DNA of 64,000 bases, from the NCBI GenBank assembly GCA_963724945.1, contig CAVRWL010000003.1, positions 1,054,001 to 1,118,000 of the forward strand, read 5' to 3'. Of the stretch, positions 37,933 to 46,111 are shown piece after piece (the stretch's first letter is position 1; each line of letters begins with the position of its first letter). The position numbers were made by a program, and so were the translations under genes. This stretch comes from Hyphomicrobium_A sp963724945. GTDB taxonomy: Bacteria > Pseudomonadota > Alphaproteobacteria > Rhizobiales > Hyphomicrobiaceae. The notes under the pieces were generated by a model. It saw only the letters and a list, made by a program, of their open reading frames with translations, was not told the DNA's origin and made no database searches.

Positions 37933-38362
37933 GCCGACACGCTGGGGGCAGTCGCGATCGCCTAGCGCCTTCGAGCCGAGCCTAGTGGCCCTTCCCCGCG
38001 TTGGGTTGCGCCTGAGGCCCCCCTGAGGGTCAAGCCCTAAAGTCCCCAAGGAGAAAGCGGCGAGCGGCTGCAAATAGTTCTTAGGAACTTGCAGGCCGCG
38101 GGACGCTGTTTGGCGTTGCTGCAAGGCGCGCGAGCCCCGTCTTTGCGAGCTTTTCAGTATCTCTGCTGTCCTGCACAGGACATAGGACAGCGTGCTCGTC
38201 CTTTAGGCGACTCTGTATCCCTTTAGACCACTTCGTAACCCTTTGCCCGGCAATAATCCGACGTCAGACCGAGGGCTGTTGCCCTTGGCGTTTGGGAGAT
38301 AACGAAAATTGTCCGGCGCGTTCCCCGCGATCGGCGGCATGAACTCTTGTTCCAGTTGATCC
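37933..38362 (+). promoter_or_regulatory. 430-base regulatory gap before the receiver-zinc ribbon operon
   Basis: Holds a palindrome tgtcctg-ca-caggaca (38167-38182) that competes with a longer one, gctgtcct (38165-38172) with aggacagc (38184-38191). Just beyond are three related sites with cctttag-like cores at 38199-38207, 38218-38226 and 38238-38247, about 20 bases apart, in the same orientation. That spacing, roughly two helical turns, fits tandem binding of a regulator. No gene is seen here. Confidence 0.45.
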
Positions 38363-40147
38363 ATGGCCGCTGCAGTCGCTGAAAGAAGGGAAGCCGATCC
38401 TCAGGCCGTCAATGCACGCAAAGTGCTCGTCGCCGAGGACAGCCCCATCACGCACGAGCTCCTGAAGCTCCTTCTGAGCCAGCGCGGTCATCACGTCGAT
38501 ATCGTGACGGACGGACGCGCGGCACTCGAAGCCTTGCGCAAAAACGACTACGACGTGGCGCTGCTCGATTTCCATTTGCCGGAGCTTGATGGCCTGCAAG
38601 TTGCCGCCGCCATCAAGAAAGAGGCGCACGGGCGCAAGCTGCCGCGACTCGTCGCCATCACGGCCGACGTCGAGGGCCTGCTGTCGAACGCCGGCAACTG
38701 CGAGAACTTCGACAACATCATCCCCAAGCCGCTCGACGTCTATCAAGTCGGTAAGCTCGTCGAGGAGCAGGCGGCGATCGGCGACGATGAGCGGGCAGAG
38801 AAGACGGCGCTGCCTGCCGCTGCGACGCCGGCGGCGCCAAAGGCCCCGCAGCCGTCGTTCTTCGAGGGGCTCGGCTATCACTTTCTCGTTTGGCCCGAGG
38901 ACATCGAGGCCTCGCGGCTCTCCGCCCGTGCCATGCAGGCGACGCTCGGCGACACCCGCTTCGACGCCATCCTGATCAAGAAGCCCGTCTCGGCGGACGA
39001 GCTGTCGACGATCTGGCGGCGCAAGGCGCTCTACGTCCTCCCCGTCATCGACTTAACGGGCACGCTCGGCGTAAAGGCCGATCTCGACGCCTCCAAGCTC
39101 GATACCAGCGACACCGAGAGGCTGGGCGAGCTGATCCGCAGCTTTCAAGACCGGCGCGCGCGCCTCAACCGCGACCTGTTGTTCAGCGACGTTTTGAGCG
39201 AGGAGCTCTTGGGTCGCGTCTTCGTCAGCGGGCGGGCGCTCACGCCCACCCTCGACCCCAAGTCGCGTGGTCTCATCTCCTACGATGTAGCGCTCGAAGG
39301 AAGCGTCGTCGCGCGCGAGGCCGAGGGTCTGTGCGGGCAGGGATTCCTCAAGCGGCAGTTCTTCGACCGTTTCTATACGTGCCCGCGCTGCAACTCGGCG
39401 CGACTGCACGTGCGCGAGGAGTGCGCCAAGTGCCGCTCGGCGGACTTGGAGGAAGAATCCTACCTGCATCATTTCAAATGCGCCTACCAGGGGCCGGAGT
39501 CGGAGTTCCGGCGCGGCGATGCGCTCGTGTGTCCCAAGTGCCTGCGCGAGCTCACGAACTTCGGCTACGACTACGACCGGCCGGGCACGATGATCGTCTG
39601 CCGCGCCTGCCACCATGCCGCATCCGAGCCCGCGATCGGCTTCGTCTGTCTCGATTGCGGCGGTCATGCCGACTCCGAGACCTGCCGCACGCGCGATGTC
39701 TACTCCTACGAGCTGACCGACCAAGGCGCGGGGTTTGCCGAGCTCGGGCACGCCATCCTCGGTCAGGCGAGCAGCGTGTTGCGCTTTGCCGATCTGCCGA
39801 TGGAGCTCGTCGTCGCGCTCAACGCGGCTGCCAAGCGCTACAACGACGACAAGGTGCCCTTCACGCTTGTCAACATTATCTATGAGAAGGAGCGCGAGGT
39901 CACGGCCGAGCACGGGGCACGCCAGTTCGAGCAGGCGCGCGACCTCTTCATCGAGAACATGCGCGCCCACCTCGGCCGTAACGACATGGTCGTCAAAGGG
40001 CGGACCTACGACTTCGCGCTTCTGCAGAAGATAGAGCCCGCGCAGGCAAGAGCGGACTTCGACGAGCTGCGCCAGCGCGCGCAAGCGACGGTGCGCTTCG
40101 ATCTGGGTGCACGTTTCCACGCTGTCGGGCCGGAGGACTTTTCCTGA
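38363..40147 (+). CDS. response regulator with zinc-ribbon array and degenerate GGDEF-like end
   Basis: 594 residues. Receiver domain at 19-130 with acid pocket E25-D26, phospho-acceptor D69 in VALLDFHLPELDG, T99 and K121 in NIIPKPLD. A middle domain (FFEGLGYHFLVWPEDIEASR, FVSGRALTPTLDPKSRGLIS) leads into a Cys cluster at about 340-440: CPRC at 340-343, EECAKC, HHFKC, CPKC, CRAC at 413-416 and CLDC at 429-432, at least two zinc ribbons, similar in style to the TackOD1 output domain. The end (FTLVNIIYEKEREVTAEHGA; LGRNDMVVKGRTYDFALLQ) follows a GGDEF layout with GRTYDF in place of GGDEF, so it is probably inactive. Stop overlaps the glycosyltransferase start by one base. Confidence 0.8.
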   Translation: MAAAVAERREADPQAVNARKVLVAEDSPITHELLKLLLSQRGHHVDIVTDGRAALEALRKNDYDVALLDFHLPELDGLQVAAAIKKEAHGRKLPRLVAITADVEGLLSNAGNCENFDNIIPKPLDVYQVGKLVEEQAAIGDDERAEKTALPAAATPAAPKAPQPSFFEGLGYHFLVWPEDIEASRLSARAMQATLGDTRFDAILIKKPVSADELSTIWRRKALYVLPVIDLTGTLGVKADLDASKLDTSDTERLGELIRSFQDRRARLNRDLLFSDVLSEELLGRVFVSGRALTPTLDPKSRGLISYDVALEGSVVAREAEGLCGQGFLKRQFFDRFYTCPRCNSARLHVREECAKCRSADLEEESYLHHFKCAYQGPESEFRRGDALVCPKCLRELTNFGYDYDRPGTMIVCRACHHAASEPAIGFVCLDCGGHADSETCRTRDVYSYELTDQGAGFAELGHAILGQASSVLRFADLPMELVVALNAAAKRYNDDKVPFTLVNIIYEKEREVTAEHGARQFEQARDLFIENMRAHLGRNDMVVKGRTYDFALLQKIEPAQARADFDELRQRAQATVRFDLGARFHAVGPEDFS

Positions 40148-41412
40148 TGTGGCATGTCCTTTCGGAAGGTCTGGCGTTCTTGACGGCACAGAGCGGCGCG
40201 TCGTTCCTCTCGCTGTTCTGGTTCGTGATCATATTCGAGATTCCCCGCTACACGATGGGCTTCCTCGCGACGCTGGCCGTCGCCGTCCGCTCCAGCGGGC
40301 ATTACCCGGCACGCGCCGACATCGGCCGCGTCAGCGTCGTCATCGCCGGCCACAATGAGGAAGAGTCGATTATACGCTGCGTCAACTCTCTGCGCGAGCA
40401 GAGCCACCCCCCCGACGAGATTATCGTCGTCAGTGACGGCTCGACCGACCGCATGCCTCAGGTGCTGCGCGACTTGCAGCGCAGCGGGCTCATCCAGGAA
40501 GCGCACTGCACGGAGCTGCGGGCGGGAAAATCGGCGGGGTTCAATCTGGGCGCGGGCCGCACGACAGGCGACATCATCGTCAACGTCGACTGCGACTGCA
40601 CGTTCGACAGGTACGCCTTGAAGGAGATCTGCGCGCCGTTTGCCGACCCCGCGATCGGGGGGGCGGCCGGCAACATCATCGTGCGCAACCCCAGGGCGAG
40701 CGTGGTCACCTCGTGCCAGGCGATCGAGTACATGATCTCAATCTCGCAAGGCAAGCAGGCGGCCAACCTGACGGAACAGATGACGTGCGTCTCCGGCGCC
40801 TTCGGCGCGTTCCGGCGCGAGGCCTTGGAGCGCGTTGGCGGTCTCGATGCCGGCGGCGGCGAGGATCTCGACGTGACCTTGAGGCTGCGCCAGGCGGGCT
40901 GGAAGACCGTCTTCGTGCCCGACGCGATCTGCTACACCGACGTCCCCGACACGCTGATGGCGCTGACGCGGCAGCGCTTCCGCTGGGAGCGCGACGCCGT
41001 GCGCCTGCGCTACCGCAAGCACCGCGATCTCATGAACCCCTTCAGCTCGCGCTTCGACGTGATCGAGCTCTTGCACGAGCTGGACTTCATTCTGTTCAAT
41101 ATCGTGGCGGCGGTGGCGTTCCCGCTCTATCTCATCTGGCTCGTCGTCACCTACGGTGATTTTGCCCCCATCATCCTCATGGCTGCCCAGATCGGCATGT
41201 GGGGCCTCGATCTTTTCAATTTTGCGCTCGCCGCGTGGCTCACACCCAAGGCGAATGCGCTAACCCTCGTGCCCTACCTGCTCGCCTACAGCCCGTTCTA
41301 CGGCTTCCTGATGCGGTTCATCAGGATCTTGGCCTACGTCCAGGAGTGGGTCTTTCGAGCATCCTACGAGGACTCCTACGTGCCCAAGAAGGTCCATATG
41401 GTCCGGAAGTAA
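40147..41412 (+). CDS. processive family 2 glycosyltransferase (polysaccharide synthase)
   Basis: 421 residues. All family 2 synthase marks are present: SVVIAGHNEEESIIRCVNSL, DxD in NVDCDCTFD, ED in DAGGGEDLDVTLRLRQAGW, and the acceptor motif QRFRW in LTRQRFRWERDAV. One helix precedes the catalytic core and about four follow, as in NodC, HasA and BcsA-type enzymes that polymerise and extrude sugar chains at the inner membrane. No PilZ domain is attached, so control probably comes from the upstream receiver protein. Coupled by a TGATG overlap to that gene and three bases from the HlyD-like gene. Confidence 0.9.
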   Translation: MWHVLSEGLAFLTAQSGASFLSLFWFVIIFEIPRYTMGFLATLAVAVRSSGHYPARADIGRVSVVIAGHNEEESIIRCVNSLREQSHPPDEIIVVSDGSTDRMPQVLRDLQRSGLIQEAHCTELRAGKSAGFNLGAGRTTGDIIVNVDCDCTFDRYALKEICAPFADPAIGGAAGNIIVRNPRASVVTSCQAIEYMISISQGKQAANLTEQMTCVSGAFGAFRREALERVGGLDAGGGEDLDVTLRLRQAGWKTVFVPDAICYTDVPDTLMALTRQRFRWERDAVRLRYRKHRDLMNPFSSRFDVIELLHELDFILFNIVAAVAFPLYLIWLVVTYGDFAPIILMAAQIGMWGLDLFNFALAAWLTPKANALTLVPYLLAYSPFYGFLMRFIRILAYVQEWVFRASYEDSYVPKKVHMVRK

Positions 41413-41415
41413 TCC

Positions 41416-42408
41416 ATGCGCGCGCTGAGAAAAAGAATCCGGGTCGACAACATCCCAAATGAGCAGCGCGTGGCGCGCGGCTCGGTCGGCCGCATCATCT
41501 ACCTGGTGCTGCTCGGTCTGTTCGTTCTCGGCGTGTTGAACTTCCTCTTTGGCGATTTCCTGCTCTTGCGCGCCGACGGGCTGGTGCTGCGCGAGCATAC
41601 CGTCGTCGCCACGACCTTTATCGCACGCGTGCAAAAGGTCGACGTGAAGCAGGGCCAGAACGTCAAGGAAGGCGAGCCGCTTCTGCAATTGCAGTCGTTG
41701 GAGGTGCTGGAGCGTATCGCCGACTTGTCGTTCAAGCGGGCCGATCTTGCAGCCAAGTTCACGGACTTCAAAATCCGCGCCAATTCCGTCGAGCAACTGC
41801 TCCCTCTCGCCAAGAGCCGCGAAACCGAGGCCCAGAGGGTCGTCACGCAATTCCAGGGCATGCAGAAGGAAGGGTTCGTGCGGTCGGCCCCTTATGCGGA
41901 CGCTCTGAAAGCCGCCTATGAAGCGAGCAAGGATCGCGTCAATCTCGCCTCACAGTCCCGCGTGCTCAAGGAGGAGCTGACGGCCCTGGACCTGGCCCGC
42001 ACCGATGCCGATTCCACGTTCCAGGATCTGCAGAAGCTCTACGCCAACGGCCTCGTGCGCGCGCCCGTCGCCGGCGCCGTCGGCGCGGTCGTGCCCTCGA
42101 TCGGCGACGTCTACCGGCCGGGCGATCCGATACTGACCATCTCCTGGGGCAAGCCCTACGTGCTCGTCTTCCTGCCGCGCCGCTACCTGTTCCCGATCAA
42201 CGTGGGCATGAAGTTGAGCGTGACGGACGGGCAGCACACCGAAAAAGGCGTCGTCACCGACATCCTTCCCGTGACGGACACGCTGCCCAAGGAGTTCCAG
42301 AACACGTTCCAGCCGTCGGATCGCAGCCAGCTCGCCAAGATCAAGCTCCCGGCCAACTCGCACTTTCCCCTGCATCAGAAGGTGACCGTCTCGCGCTCGT
42401 TCCTCTGA
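41416..42408 (+). CDS. HlyD-family membrane fusion protein
   Basis: 330 residues. A cytoplasmic N-terminus (RALRKRIRVDNIPNEQRVARG), one membrane helix (IIYLVLLGLFVLGVLNFLFG), lipoyl half-motif (VVATTFIARVQKVDVKQGQNV, GEPLLQLQSLEVLERI), a helical hairpin, and the second half (LVRAPVAGAVGAVVPSIGDV). It resembles Alg44-type partners of polysaccharide synthases without the PilZ domain. It would bridge the synthase to the periplasm or outer membrane. Last gene of the trio; convergent with the monooxygenase, ten bases apart. Confidence 0.9.
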   Translation: MRALRKRIRVDNIPNEQRVARGSVGRIIYLVLLGLFVLGVLNFLFGDFLLLRADGLVLREHTVVATTFIARVQKVDVKQGQNVKEGEPLLQLQSLEVLERIADLSFKRADLAAKFTDFKIRANSVEQLLPLAKSRETEAQRVVTQFQGMQKEGFVRSAPYADALKAAYEASKDRVNLASQSRVLKEELTALDLARTDADSTFQDLQKLYANGLVRAPVAGAVGAVVPSIGDVYRPGDPILTISWGKPYVLVFLPRRYLFPINVGMKLSVTDGQHTEKGVVTDILPVTDTLPKEFQNTFQPSDRSQLAKIKLPANSHFPLHQKVTVSRSFL

Positions 42409-42418
42409 AGCTGAGGCG

Positions 42419-43654
42419 TCAATCGGCGCGCCAGCCATAGAGCCAATCGTAGCGCGCCATCAATCGCTGTGGCGGCAGCATGCGCAGCGTGAGATTGCGC
42501 GCGAGTGCGAGGCCGCCCGAGAGATGATAGATGGCCCCGTTGCGGCGCGAGGCATCGGCGACGCGCAGGGCACGCGGCCGCCGCCGGCGCTCATACCACT
42601 TGAGGGCCCACGCCACGTCGTCCTGTCCCTTGAGAGCGTCGGCGAGCACCACCGCGTCCTCGAGCGCGAGCACGCCGCCCTGGGCCAGGAAGGGAACGAC
42701 GGGATGAGCCGCGTCGCCCAACAGCGCGATCGGTCCGCGCGTCCAGCTCTGCGGTACGGGTAGCGTGTGCAGCGCCCATTTGCGCCACGTGCGCGCCGTC
42801 GCGACGAGCTCGCGCAGCGGCGGCGCACAAGCGGGCAGGCGCTGCTCGACCCAGGCGGGCGGCACGGGCGCGCTCCAGTCCTCGTCATCGTGCTCGTCTT
42901 GGACGATGACGACGACGGCGAGCTCGGTTCCCCCCGACACGGGGTAGTGCACGACGTGGGCATCGGGAAAGAGCCAGAGGCCCGTCTCCTGGCGCGTGAG
43001 CTCCGGGGCTAAGAGGCCGAGCGGCAGGACGCAGCGCGCGGCACTTCTGCCGGCAAAGCGCGGCGCCTCGGTGAGGAAGATGCGGGGCCGGACCGCTGAC
43101 CACAAGCCGTCCGCCGCGATCAGCGCGCGTCCCGTCCATGCGTGGCCCGAGCCGTCCGCGACCGCTACTCTGTCGGCATTGGCCGCAACCTCCGCCACGG
43201 CAAATCCCATCGACAGGGCGATGCGCGACTCGGCGCGCGCCACCTGCAGCAGCGCTGCATGCAAATCGCGCCGCTGTGCGACCCAGTAGGGCGCACCGTG
43301 ACGCTTCTCGATCCAGCGCCCGAGCGGCAGTCGGGCCAGCTCGGCGCCGCTTGCTCCGTCGCGCACGCGGATCGCCTCAGGCACGCCGACGTGGGCGCGC
43401 AACGCGCGCGCGACGCCCAACCGCTCGAGGATGCGCATGCCGTTGGGTCCGATTTGGATGCCGGCGCCCTCCTCGTGGAAGGTGGGACGCCGCTCCAACA
43501 CGTGCGAGGCGATCCCGCAGCGCGCGAGCGCGATCGCCGCGGCCAGCCCGCCGATGCCGCCACCGGCGATCAGCACCGGCTCGGTGCCGCCCGTGCGCGC
43601 CCGGGCCAGCGCGGCCTCGGCATTCTCGTTGGCGATCGAGGCTGGCGCAGTCAT
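42419..43654 (-). CDS. FAD-dependent monooxygenase (salicylate hydroxylase-like)
   Basis: 411 residues. FAD-binding GxGxxG in VLIAGGGIGGLAAAIALARCG near residue 30, the NAD(P)H/FAD DG motif in ALIAADGLWSAVRP, and the GD motif in PIALLGDAAHPVVPFLAQGG. This is a class A flavoprotein aromatic hydroxylase (UbiH/PHBH/salicylate hydroxylase). Substrate not decided by sequence; a hydroxybenzoate is most likely. No degradation partners are adjacent. Confidence 0.92.
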   Translation of the reverse strand: MTAPASIANENAEAALARARTGGTEPVLIAGGGIGGLAAAIALARCGIASHVLERRPTFHEEGAGIQIGPNGMRILERLGVARALRAHVGVPEAIRVRDGASGAELARLPLGRWIEKRHGAPYWVAQRRDLHAALLQVARAESRIALSMGFAVAEVAANADRVAVADGSGHAWTGRALIAADGLWSAVRPRIFLTEAPRFAGRSAARCVLPLGLLAPELTRQETGLWLFPDAHVVHYPVSGGTELAVVVIVQDEHDDEDWSAPVPPAWVEQRLPACAPPLRELVATARTWRKWALHTLPVPQSWTRGPIALLGDAAHPVVPFLAQGGVLALEDAVVLADALKGQDDVAWALKWYERRRRPRALRVADASRRNGAIYHLSGGLALARNLTLRMLPPQRLMARYDWLYGWRAD

Positions 43655-43706
43655 GGAATGAGGCCGGGAACGAGGCCCGACGCGAGGCCGAAAAAGAGCG
43701 CGGCCG

Positions 43707-43958
43707 TCAGGTGAAGTCCTCGACGAGGCTCACGAGGCAGCCGACCGGATCGCTTTGATCGGGCGAGAGGCGCGGGTCGTAGATGTAGAGCGTCGAGCAG
43801 TAGGGGCACAGGATCTGTCCGTCGTCGCCCATGTCGAGATAGACGTGCGGGTGATCGAAGGGAGGCCGCGCGCCCATGCAGTTGAGCTCGGTGACGCCGA
43901 CGAAAATCTTCTCCACGCCCTGGTCGTTGGCGAGGTGGGGGACAGCGCTCGCGGTCAT
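43707..43958 (-). CDS. zinc-finger protein of the NDUFS6/complex I type
   Basis: 83 residues. It carries the zf-CHCC pattern: C in GVTELNCMGARPPFDHPHVYL, the H of the same block, and CPYCSTLYIYDP. The family contains the small complex I subunit NDUFS6 and its alphaproteobacterial homologues. The N-terminal 20 residues vary. It lies next to the monooxygenase gene, 50 bases apart on the same strand. Confidence 0.88.
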   Translation of the reverse strand: MTASAVPHLANDQGVEKIFVGVTELNCMGARPPFDHPHVYLDMGDDGQILCPYCSTLYIYDPRLSPDQSDPVGCLVSLVEDFT

Positions 43959-44063
43959 CGCATCTGCCTTCGCGTCGTCTCTGGGATAAGAGCCGCAACC
44001 ATAGCCGCGGTCGCCTCGAAATGATAGGGGTGGGCCTGTGCGCGGTTAACTCAGCGAGGCCCC

Positions 44064-44822
44064 GTGCAGACATTTAATTCCGATGGCGTCGACATCGCTT
44101 TCATCGACGAGGGCGCCCCCGCGGGCGACCCGGTGCTCCTCATCCACGGCTTTGCCTCCAACGTCGCCACCAACTGGATCGATCCGGGTTGGGTGAACAC
44201 CTTGACCGGCGCTGGCTACCGCGTCATCGCCTACGACAATCGCGGCCATGGCCGCAGCGCGAAGCTCTACGCGATGAACGACTACGGCGCGCCGCTCATG
44301 GCGGAGGACGCGCGCCGCCTGCTCGACCACCTAAAGATCGCCCGCGCCGATGTCATCGGCTACTCGATGGGTGCGCGCATCGCCGCGTTCTTAGCCCTCG
44401 CCCACAAGAATCGCGTCAGAAGCCTCGTGTTCGGCGGTCTCGGTATCAACATGGTGCGTGGCGTCGCCGGCACCGGCCCGGTCGCGCGTGCGCTCGAGGC
44501 GGACAGCATCGAGGAGGTGAAGAACCCGACCGCGCGCACCTTCCGCGCCTTCGCCGAGCAGACAGGCAGCGATCTCAAAGCGCTCGCCGCCTGCATTCGC
44601 TCGGCGCGCGCGCCGATCACGGCGGAGGATCTCGCGCGTCTCACCTGCCCGGTTCTCGTCGTCGTCGGCAAGGAGGACGTGATCGGCGGCTCCGCGCTAG
44701 CGCTAGCCGACCTGATCCCCGGCGCGCGCGCGGTCGAGGTTACCGGCCGCGACCACATGAAGACGGTGGGCGATCGCGTATTCAAGGACGCGGTTGTGCG
44801 CTTTCTCGAGGAACGGAGCTGA
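44064..44822 (+). CDS. alpha/beta hydrolase
   Basis: 252 residues from a GTG at 44064. Oxyanion region PVLLIHGFASN, nucleophile elbow VIGYSMGARIAAFLALAH with Ser, acid in VLVVVGKEDVIGG and His in EVTGRDHMKTVGD. A typical esterase-like hydrolase with a cap of about 70 residues after the nucleophile. No substrate clue. It is divergent from the zinc-finger gene. Confidence 0.93.
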   Translation: MQTFNSDGVDIAFIDEGAPAGDPVLLIHGFASNVATNWIDPGWVNTLTGAGYRVIAYDNRGHGRSAKLYAMNDYGAPLMAEDARRLLDHLKIARADVIGYSMGARIAAFLALAHKNRVRSLVFGGLGINMVRGVAGTGPVARALEADSIEEVKNPTARTFRAFAEQTGSDLKALAACIRSARAPITAEDLARLTCPVLVVVGKEDVIGGSALALADLIPGARAVEVTGRDHMKTVGDRVFKDAVVRFLEERS

Positions 44823-45226
44823 TCGGCGAGGGGCAACTACGAGGCCCCGGCGGCCGTCCGCCGGTGCTCGAAAGACAAACGCGGGGTTGTCAAGAGACCA
44901 GCAGACGACCCAAGCCGGGGCCAAGACGCAGTTACTAACTCGGGTGTGCAACGCCAACGCGGGTACAAGGCATCACTTCCTCCGAGGCTCGAAATGCATC
45001 GAGCAAGGAAATGGTTAGCAAGACAACTTGCATAGGTCTGTGAAATTCCCCACAGGATGTTGCTCTGCCTGTGGATAACTCCAAAAGTGGCCTTTGGGCG
45101 ACACCGAGAGTTGAGTCGCGCGCAACCGGAGGTCGTTAAAAAGCCGGAATGCCTTGCGAGCTAAGCCGCCGGGAAAGATGGGAATTCACACCTCGTTAAG
45201 GTTAGCGAGATTAACGTTCCCGTCCC
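44823..45226. promoter_or_regulatory. 404-base gap with DnaA-box-like sites and an inverted repeat
   Basis: No gene is seen. A perfect DnaA-box match on the minus strand (tgtggataa, 45071-45079) and a one-mismatch site ttccccaca (45046-45054) lie 16 bases apart. Nearer the next gene, cgttaa (45194-45199) and ttaacg (45211-45216) form an inverted repeat 11 bases before its ATG, a possible operator for the extensin-like gene. Confidence 0.4.
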
Positions 45227-45898
45227 ATGCCGCCCTCTCTTGTACGCGTTCTTCTTCTTGGCATCGTGGCCCCGGCAGTGCTCTCCGCCTGCTCGACGGG
45301 GCCGTATTTCATCGCGAAAAACGAGCCCTGGCGCGCGGCCGAGGAAGAGTCCTGTCTCGCCTCGGGCGTCATCCACCAGACCGCCTTCGTGCACACACGC
45401 GCCGCGCTCGGCGGTCCGAGCGTGTGCGGGGCGGAGCAGCCCTTCGAGATGGCCGCTGCCGACGGCGGCCGGGTGCTGATCAAGCCCGCAGCGCTGTTGC
45501 GCTGCCCGATGATCCCGCAAGTCGATCACTGGGTTACGAGCGCCATCGAGCCCGCCGCGCTCAAGACCTACGGCGTCCCCCTCGCCGAGGTCACCCTCAT
45601 CGGCTCCTATTCCTGCCGCCCGATGAACAACGTCGCCGGCGGCAACCTTTCCGAGCACGGGCACGCCAATGCGCTCGATGTCTCGGGCTTCGTCCTGGCG
45701 GACGGCACGCGCATCACGGTCAAGACCGGCTGGCGCGGGAGCTGGCGCGAGCGCGCCTTCCTGCACGCGGTCCACGACGGCGCCTGCGCCGAGTTCACGA
45801 CAGTGCTGAGCCCCGACTACAACAGCCTTCACCGCGACCATTTCCACGTCGACTTGGCGCGGCGCGGCGCCGACGGACTGCAAACCGTCTGCAAGTGA
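45227..45898 (+). CDS. extensin-like lipoprotein
   Basis: 223 residues. Lipobox LSACSTG near residue 22 marks a lipoprotein. The extensin-like C-terminal domain (PF06904) is present: CLASGVIHQTAF, ALLRCPMIPQVDHWV, IGSYSCRPMNNVAGG, LSEHGHANALDVSGFVLADG, and LHRDHFHVDLA. The His-rich pairs match a D,D-carboxypeptidase-like fold that may cut peptidoglycan. Paired Cys residues suggest disulphides in the periplasm. Confidence 0.92.
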   Translation: MPPSLVRVLLLGIVAPAVLSACSTGPYFIAKNEPWRAAEEESCLASGVIHQTAFVHTRAALGGPSVCGAEQPFEMAAADGGRVLIKPAALLRCPMIPQVDHWVTSAIEPAALKTYGVPLAEVTLIGSYSCRPMNNVAGGNLSEHGHANALDVSGFVLADGTRITVKTGWRGSWRERAFLHAVHDGACAEFTTVLSPDYNSLHRDHFHVDLARRGADGLQTVCK

Positions 45899-45917
45899 GA
45901 GTCTGCAAACAAGAGCC

Positions 45918-46064
45918 CTAGTCGTCGTCGTCCTCGTCGCAGGCGACGGGGAACTCCATGTCGGGGTCCACGCAGACGATCGCGCGTTGGATGCGCGCCT
46001 CGGCGTGCGCCAAGACGGCAAAGAGGGCGAGAACGGCGAGGAAGAGCAGCAGCAGCGGCCGCAT
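45918..46064 (-). CDS. 48-residue secreted acidic peptide
   Basis: Reads MRPLLLLFLAVLALFAVLAH then AEARIQRAIVCVDPDMEF and PVACDEDDDD to a TAG at 45918. A clear signal peptide with a cut near AHA-EA leaves a mature peptide of about 28 residues with two Cys and a DEDDDD tail, suited to a single disulphide and to metal or cation binding. gaggg stands seven bases before the ATG. Convergent with the extensin-like gene. Family unknown. Confidence 0.6.
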   Translation of the reverse strand: MRPLLLLFLAVLALFAVLAHAEARIQRAIVCVDPDMEFPVACDEDDDD

Positions 46065-46111
46065 GGCGCAGCCCTCAAACGAGGCGATGGCTTGCGCGAT
46101 CCTACGGCGGT

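Noticed and set aside
44823..45226. Replication origin
   Set aside because: Only two DnaA-like sites, no AT-rich unwinding region and no origin-linked genes beside it.
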